Assembly (NCBI RefSeq): GCF_000701505.1
Contig: NZ_JNJB01000001.1
Span: 310,001 to 374,000, forward strand
Length of the DNA stretch: 64,000 bases
From: Dyadobacter crusticola DSM 16708
GTDB taxonomy: Bacteria; Bacteroidota; Bacteroidia; Cytophagales; Spirosomataceae
Direction: 5' to 3'
Position numbers and translations under genes: made by a program. The notes beneath the pieces are model-generated. The model did no database searches. It was not told the DNA's origin and worked only from the letters and a program-made list of their open reading frames with translations. This document shows positions 60,131-64,000 of this stretch, piece after piece. The number at the start of each line of letters is the position of its first letter. Position 1 is the first letter of the stretch.

Positions 60131-60358
60131 ATGATAACGTATCAAATCCAGGTTGATGAAACAGACAATGCGCTGGTAACGAAAATCCTGCAAACGCTGG
60201 AACAAAGAGGCCTGATTACCCTTCACCTTGATAACCAGTATGAACATCATGAAAAAGCAACACCTGCCACAGAAGAGCAGGTGCAGGAAATTATAGATGA
60301 AGCAGAATTGGGCCCCTACTATTCAGAGAAGGAGGCAAAGGAAATTTTGAACTTGTAG
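60131..60358 (+). CDS. Small acidic protein, possible orphan antitoxin
   Basis: 75 residues beginning MITYQIQVDETDNALVTKIL. The N-terminal half looks like a beta-alpha unit, the C-terminal half is acidic and helical (ATEEQVQEIIDEAELGPYYS then EKEAKEILNL). Size, charge and the tail suggest an antitoxin-like protein, but no toxin gene is adjacent. I start at the ATG at 60131 rather than 60056. The stop (TAG) abuts the stop of the convergent lipoprotein gene with no spacer. Confidence 0.6.
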   Translation: MITYQIQVDETDNALVTKILQTLEQRGLITLHLDNQYEHHEKATPATEEQVQEIIDEAELGPYYSEKEAKEILNL

Positions 60359-60715
60359 TTACTTTTTGCGGATTGCAATTACCCTGATTTCGTCGTAAGT
60401 ACCTGTCTTACCCCAGCCGCACTGAACAGCGGCATTTTTTCCGGTTTTACTATACTCTAAATAAACCGGCGTAAATCCATAATACTCTCTGATCACACCC
60501 AGCTCAGCTTCGATCGTTTTACGTGAAGCTTCGTCAGGCAGGAGATAATAGGTGCTATCCTTATTTGAAACGCTGAAATGCCACGAGCAGCCGTCTGCTG
60601 CCAGCTCGTTTGCCCAGGTTGCTTCTACTTCCATGATCTCGTCGTTCAGCACGCTGTTTTCATCGTGGCAGCCGATCCACGCAAGCAGGCCGAAAAGTAC
60701 AATGAGGATTTTCAT
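60359..60715 (-). CDS. Small lipoprotein of unknown function
   Basis: 118 residues. Lipoprotein signal with lipobox IGC at Cys16 (LLAWIGCHDEN). The mature part has ADGCSWHFSV, DSTYYLLPD and KNAAVQCGWGKTGTYDEIRV, with two further Cys residues that could form a disulfide. No family recognised. Convergent and abutting the small acidic-protein gene. Confidence 0.65.
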   Translation of the reverse strand: MKILIVLFGLLAWIGCHDENSVLNDEIMEVEATWANELAADGCSWHFSVSNKDSTYYLLPDEASRKTIEAELGVIREYYGFTPVYLEYSKTGKNAAVQCGWGKTGTYDEIRVIAIRKK

Positions 60716-60786
60716 CTCTTACTAAGGTTATGGTTTGTTCAAAGACGTGCGGGCTATTCCATTGGTTGTAAAACAGTCCTCAGTTT

Positions 60787-62178
60787 TTACTCATTTAAAA
60801 ACGACTTGAACCAAAAACCTGACTCTTTGATCGTCCGCTTCTGCGTTTTGAAATCAACAAAAACCAATCCAAACCTTGCTGCATATCCTTCTGCCCATTC
60901 GAAATTGTCCATCAAAGTCCACGCCAGGTAGCCGCTTACATTCACACCCTCATTTTTGGCTTTCAGGATCGCTGCCAGATAATCTTCGAAATACTGCCTG
61001 CGCTTTGGATCGGCTACTTTACCGTCTTTGTAATGATCCTCAAATGCAGCTCCGCTTTCTGATACAATGATTTCTTTGATTCCTTCGTAAGCGGCATATT
61101 GTTTCAGGATCTTATACATTCCGTCCGGGTCCACCTCCCAGCCCATACTGGTGACAGGTACGTTCCTGAGCTTCGCGGGTACTTCTTTGAGCCAAACTAC
61201 CGGGGCGAGCCACGAATGCTTCACAACCACACTGAAGTAATTTTGAACGCCCAGAAAGTCAAAATCAAAACGGAGCTTTTCCAGATCTCCCTCCCGCATG
61301 TAGCGATTCAGATTTGACAAAAACGGAAAATCCTTTACCGGATAACCCAACCCGAGTGCCGGCTCCACGAAAAGCTTGTTCATCACCGCGTCAGCTCTTT
61401 TCGCTGCACGGATATCCACCGCATTACCCGACTCCGCATACACGTAGGAACAGGAAACCGAGGTACCGATAAATGCATTCGGTACCAGCTCGCGGACCCT
61501 TCTTCCACCTTCGGCCTGGCACAATGCAAGGTGGTGTACCGCAGGCAGGAAATTCCAGATACCCTTTTTACCCGGCGCATGCAATCCGGTGGTATAACCC
61601 AGTCCCGCAACCGCCATTGGTTCATTCAGAATAATCCAGTTTTTAACGCGGTCGCCAAATGCTTTGGCACAAATGACTGCATAGTCTGAAAACCAGTCTA
61701 CAATCTGCCGGTTAGTCCAGCCGCCGAGATCTTCCAGCGCCTGTGGCAAATCCCAGTGATATAATGTGATCCACGGCGTGAGGCCGAGTGCAATGCATTG
61801 ATCTATCAGCCGGTTGTAAAATGCGATTCCTTTTTCATTGATTTCTCCGCGCCCAAGCGGGAGTACCCTCGACCAGGAAATGGAAAACCTGAAATCAGTA
61901 AAGCCGAGTTCTTTGACCAGCAGCAGGTCTTTTTCGTAATGATGATAGAAATCACAGGCTATCTGCGCGTGATCACCATTTTTGATCCTTCCTTTTTTTC
62001 GCGAAAACGTATCCCAGATACAATCTTTCCTGCCATCTTCATTCACCGCGCCCTCAATCTGATATGCAGCTGTTGCTACACCCCAACGAAAATCAGCGCC
62101 GAAGTCTGACCTGGACAGTGTGACCGGCTGCCCGATTGTATCTTCCGGCGATTTAAAAAAACTATTTACAGAATCCAC
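60787..62178 (-). CDS. GH1 family beta-glucosidase
   Basis: 463 residues, no signal peptide, so cytoplasmic. GH1 (beta/alpha)8 barrel: FRWGVATAAYQIEGAVNEDG, TDFRFSISWSRVLPLG, YHWDLPQALEDLGGW, acid/base E186 in ILNEPMA, nucleophile E374 in VSESGAAF, and WTLMDNFEWAEGYAARFGLV. The usual TENG around the nucleophile is SESG here. It cleaves beta-linked glucose or similar residues from oligosaccharides, possibly products of a GH16 enzyme. The N-terminal 25 residues are an extension beyond the core. Confidence 0.93.
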   Translation of the reverse strand: MDSVNSFFKSPEDTIGQPVTLSRSDFGADFRWGVATAAYQIEGAVNEDGRKDCIWDTFSRKKGRIKNGDHAQIACDFYHHYEKDLLLVKELGFTDFRFSISWSRVLPLGRGEINEKGIAFYNRLIDQCIALGLTPWITLYHWDLPQALEDLGGWTNRQIVDWFSDYAVICAKAFGDRVKNWIILNEPMAVAGLGYTTGLHAPGKKGIWNFLPAVHHLALCQAEGGRRVRELVPNAFIGTSVSCSYVYAESGNAVDIRAAKRADAVMNKLFVEPALGLGYPVKDFPFLSNLNRYMREGDLEKLRFDFDFLGVQNYFSVVVKHSWLAPVVWLKEVPAKLRNVPVTSMGWEVDPDGMYKILKQYAAYEGIKEIIVSESGAAFEDHYKDGKVADPKRRQYFEDYLAAILKAKNEGVNVSGYLAWTLMDNFEWAEGYAARFGLVFVDFKTQKRTIKESGFWFKSFLNE

Positions 62179-62221
62179 GAAATGACGAAGTGACTTTTCC
62201 GGAAAGTTAGGAACATATTGT

Positions 62222-62260
62222 AAAAAACCCCTCGCCCTGAGTTTCAGGAGGAGGGGTTTC
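62222..62260 (-). terminator. Terminator downstream of the T9SS protein gene
   Basis: AACCCCTC (62226-62233) pairs with GAGGGGTT (62251-62258), with an inner CCTGA/TCAGG helix. On the minus strand it is followed by six T. It separates the T9SS gene from the GH1 gene. Confidence 0.82.
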
Positions 62261-62291
62261 GGACCACTTGAATGGGTTCTGAGAAGTTGTC

Positions 62292-64000
62292 TTACCTTAC
62301 TACCACAATCTTGCGGGTGGTCGTACCGTCGTTTACTCTCACAAAGTAGGTACCCTGTGCCAGTTTCGTCAGGTCAACTTCATTCTCTGCGTCCACGCTG
62401 GTGTTCAATACCAGCACACCGCTCACATTGTACAATTTTACATTGCTGATCTGCTGAGTGCCGGTAAACCTGATGCGGTCCGAAGTCGGGTTCGGGTAAA
62501 TGCTCATTTGTCCGTCAACATCAAAATTGAGGCTTTTGATAGAACTGTACGCGAAGGTTCCGTCAGCATCCACCATTTTCAGTCTGTAAAGATTTGCAGC
62601 AGACGGGCTAGTATGTGTATAGCTGTAGGAGATAGTGCCTTTGCTTTCACCCTGCGCTGCCAATGTGGCGAGTACTGACCAGTTTTTACCATCGCCGCTG
62701 TGCTGTACATCAAAATGGTCAGAATTGGTTTCAAGCGTTGTTGTCCAGGCCAGGGAAGCAGTTGTGCCTTCTTTCTTCACATGGAAAGAAGCAAGTGTTA
62801 CAGGAAGCGCAGGGCCTGTAAAAGTCAGGCAGGTACCGTCGATTGCCAGGTAGTTTTCAGATCCCGACGCCTGGATCCGGACGATCGTAGTACCGGCGGG
62901 CATTGTTCCGGCGAGCACATATTTCTGCAATCCCCACGGAGCATCATCTACAATTTTATCAACATCCCTGGTAATCGTACCCAAGACTTTGCCGGATCCG
63001 TCTAGAAAAATGATCTGAACTCTTTGATCCCTGTTTTCGGTAACCGCGCCGTAGAAGATCAGATTAGCTGTATTGCCGGAGTTACCGTCAACAGCTACGT
63101 CCTGGCGGAAAGAGCCTGCACCTTGCAGGATAAGGCTTTTGGATCCGCAGTTTGCGATGATCGTTTCTGCGCTTACATTGCCTGTTGTTGTCCAGCCCAC
63201 AGTTCCGTCTTCAAAGCTCGCATTGGTTAGCTTGTTGTCGCTGCAGCTTTCGCATTCCTTCGATGGTGGTGTTATTGACATACAAACACCGTCTATTTTG
63301 AAATAATCACCATTTGAAACCACCGAAAAGCGAACCTTGGCTGCGAAAAGAGGAGCAGTAGCAGTTAGGTTGTACTCCTGCAGTTTGTGCGTCTGCGTCA
63401 CACGGTAATCCATTTGTACCTGGTTGTCATTATTTACCGGAATGGTAATCAGCTGACCTGAGCTGGTATAGAATTCAAGTTTGAACACGTGGTCTCTGGA
63501 AGTATCGTGCGTCCCGCCGAACACTTTCAGGTTTACTACGCTGCCGGGAGTGAGATTGATTTCCTGGTAAATGCTGCCCGCGCCCGAGATTACTCCATTT
63601 TTGGAGCCACAAACGCTATAAGCTTCATCCTGGCTGAAATTAGTGCCTGCCGACTTAGTCCATGCATCGGTACCCGACTCGAAGCTTCCGTTTTTAACTG
63701 CATTCTGCGCGTCCGGGCAGCCACAGTCGGTAGGCGGCGGTGTGGTGATATTCATACAAGCCACATCAATCTTAAAATAGTTGCCGCTGGAATAAGCCGA
63801 TAAGCGAACTTTGGCAGCGCCCGCAGGTGCTGTACCTGAGAGCTTATATTGTTCCAACTTGTGGTACTGGGTCACTTTGTAGTTCATATCCACTACCTGA
63901 TTGTGACCTCCGTCTATTTTTTGGCCTGCGCTGTTGTAGAAAGTCAGCCAGAACTGATGCGTTCTGCCTGCGTCGTGAGTTCCACCATATACACTTACAT
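62292..64000 (-). CDS. Modular secreted protein with T9SS type A sorting domain (5' end outside window)
   Basis: The frame is open to the right edge, so the N-terminus is missing; at least 568 residues are encoded here. At least three copies of a roughly 150-residue beta-sandwich module occur (start NGSFESGTDAW and NASFEDGTVGW; end YFKIDVACMNI, YFKIDGVCMSI, YLAIDGTCLTF), resembling carbohydrate-binding modules. Then comes an Ig-like segment (VTLASFHVKKEGTTASLAWT) and the T9SS sorting domain, MSIYPNPTSDRIRFTG to TYFVRVNDGTTTRKIVVV. It should be secreted by the gliding-associated T9SS and anchored on or released from the surface. Confidence 0.9.
   Translation of the reverse strand, partial: VSVYGGTHDAGRTHQFWLTFYNSAGQKIDGGHNQVVDMNYKVTQYHKLEQYKLSGTAPAGAAKVRLSAYSSGNYFKIDVACMNITTPPPTDCGCPDAQNAVKNGSFESGTDAWTKSAGTNFSQDEAYSVCGSKNGVISGAGSIYQEINLTPGSVVNLKVFGGTHDTSRDHVFKLEFYTSSGQLITIPVNNDNQVQMDYRVTQTHKLQEYNLTATAPLFAAKVRFSVVSNGDYFKIDGVCMSITPPSKECESCSDNKLTNASFEDGTVGWTTTGNVSAETIIANCGSKSLILQGAGSFRQDVAVDGNSGNTANLIFYGAVTENRDQRVQIIFLDGSGKVLGTITRDVDKIVDDAPWGLQKYVLAGTMPAGTTIVRIQASGSENYLAIDGTCLTFTGPALPVTLASFHVKKEGTTASLAWTTTLETNSDHFDVQHSGDGKNWSVLATLAAQGESKGTISYSYTHTSPSAANLYRLKMVDADGTFAYSSIKSLNFDVDGQMSIYPNPTSDRIRFTGTQQISNVKLYNVSGVLVLNTSVDAENEVDLTKLAQGTYFVRVNDGTTTRKIVVVR
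62860..63990 (-). repeat. Repeated carbohydrate-binding-like modules in the T9SS protein
   Basis: Three related modules. The most C-terminal spans about residues beginning NASFEDG and ending DGTCLTF; the middle one starts NGSFESG and ends DGVCMSI; the first is cut by the window edge and ends DVACMNI. Shared features are a Cys-containing N-terminal turn, GGTHD or a related strand, and a YFKID or YLAID strand near the end. Boundaries are approximate. Confidence 0.65.

Overview
The window comes from a Bacteroidota chromosome, most likely a Dyadobacter-like member of the Cytophagales. The signs are a T9SS-sorted secreted protein, MacB/FtsX-type permeases without a neighbouring ATPase, the nusB-YtxH-DUF1573-yajC-YbbR-coaE cluster, DUF2911 and DUF1361 proteins, A-rich leaders with few Shine-Dalgarno sites, and a TTG-N20-TATCTTTG promoter before rplU. 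Coding density is high. I see no tRNA, rRNA, CRISPR array, prophage or insertion sequence. The genus is inferred from gene content only.

Layout. 1-6.4 kb: end of an unknown gene, a secreted GH16 glucanase, dnaX (with an A10 slippery tract), and the opposing nusB-to-coaE cluster. 6.6-14.2 kb: an ABC exporter, then a probable DNA-damage cassette made of an S24 self-cleaving repressor, four operator-like sites, dinB, a higBA toxin-antitoxin pair and a second DnaE-type polymerase. 14.3-29.5 kb: lipocalin-like lipoprotein, GyrI-like protein, M16 protease, pncB, a small XRE regulator, glycyl-tRNA synthetase, two MacB/FtsX permeases, a PIN toxin-antitoxin pair and an MFS transporter. 29.6-40.7 kb: a membrane-spanning winged-helix regulator of unusual topology, YefM-YoeB, an ABC ATPase plus TolC-type channel, two beta-barrel paralogues, SGNH hydrolase, FGGY kinase, recG and a DUF2911 protein. 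40.7-50.5 kb: regulator and membrane-protein pair, DUF1361-dgkA, SMP-30-like protein, redoxin, rplU-rpmA, Nfu, an unknown protein with a DIDDTAF motif coupled to a ferredoxin-type reductase, and a LacI regulator. 50.5-64 kb: M1 peptidase, LolC/E-type permease, rbfA, polytopic membrane protein, rpiB, LOG-family hydrolase, helix-hairpin-helix protein, DUF4097 beta-helix protein, small proteins, GH1 beta-glucosidase and the C-terminal part of a modular T9SS protein.

The strongest systems signal is at 8.4-14.2 kb. The repressor has HTH, Ala-Gly, Ser and Lys features of RecA-dependent self-cleavage. Four 11-bp sites lie between it and dinB. Both polymerases carry clamp-binding motifs. The higBA operator lies in the promoter region of the second DnaE. 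This looks like an SOS-type mutagenesis module built without imuA/imuB, with a toxin-antitoxin pair wired into it. Other points of interest are the membrane regulator at 29.8 kb, whose domain order is the reverse of ToxR/CadC, and the DIDDTAF protein with its redox partner at 46.8-48.9 kb.
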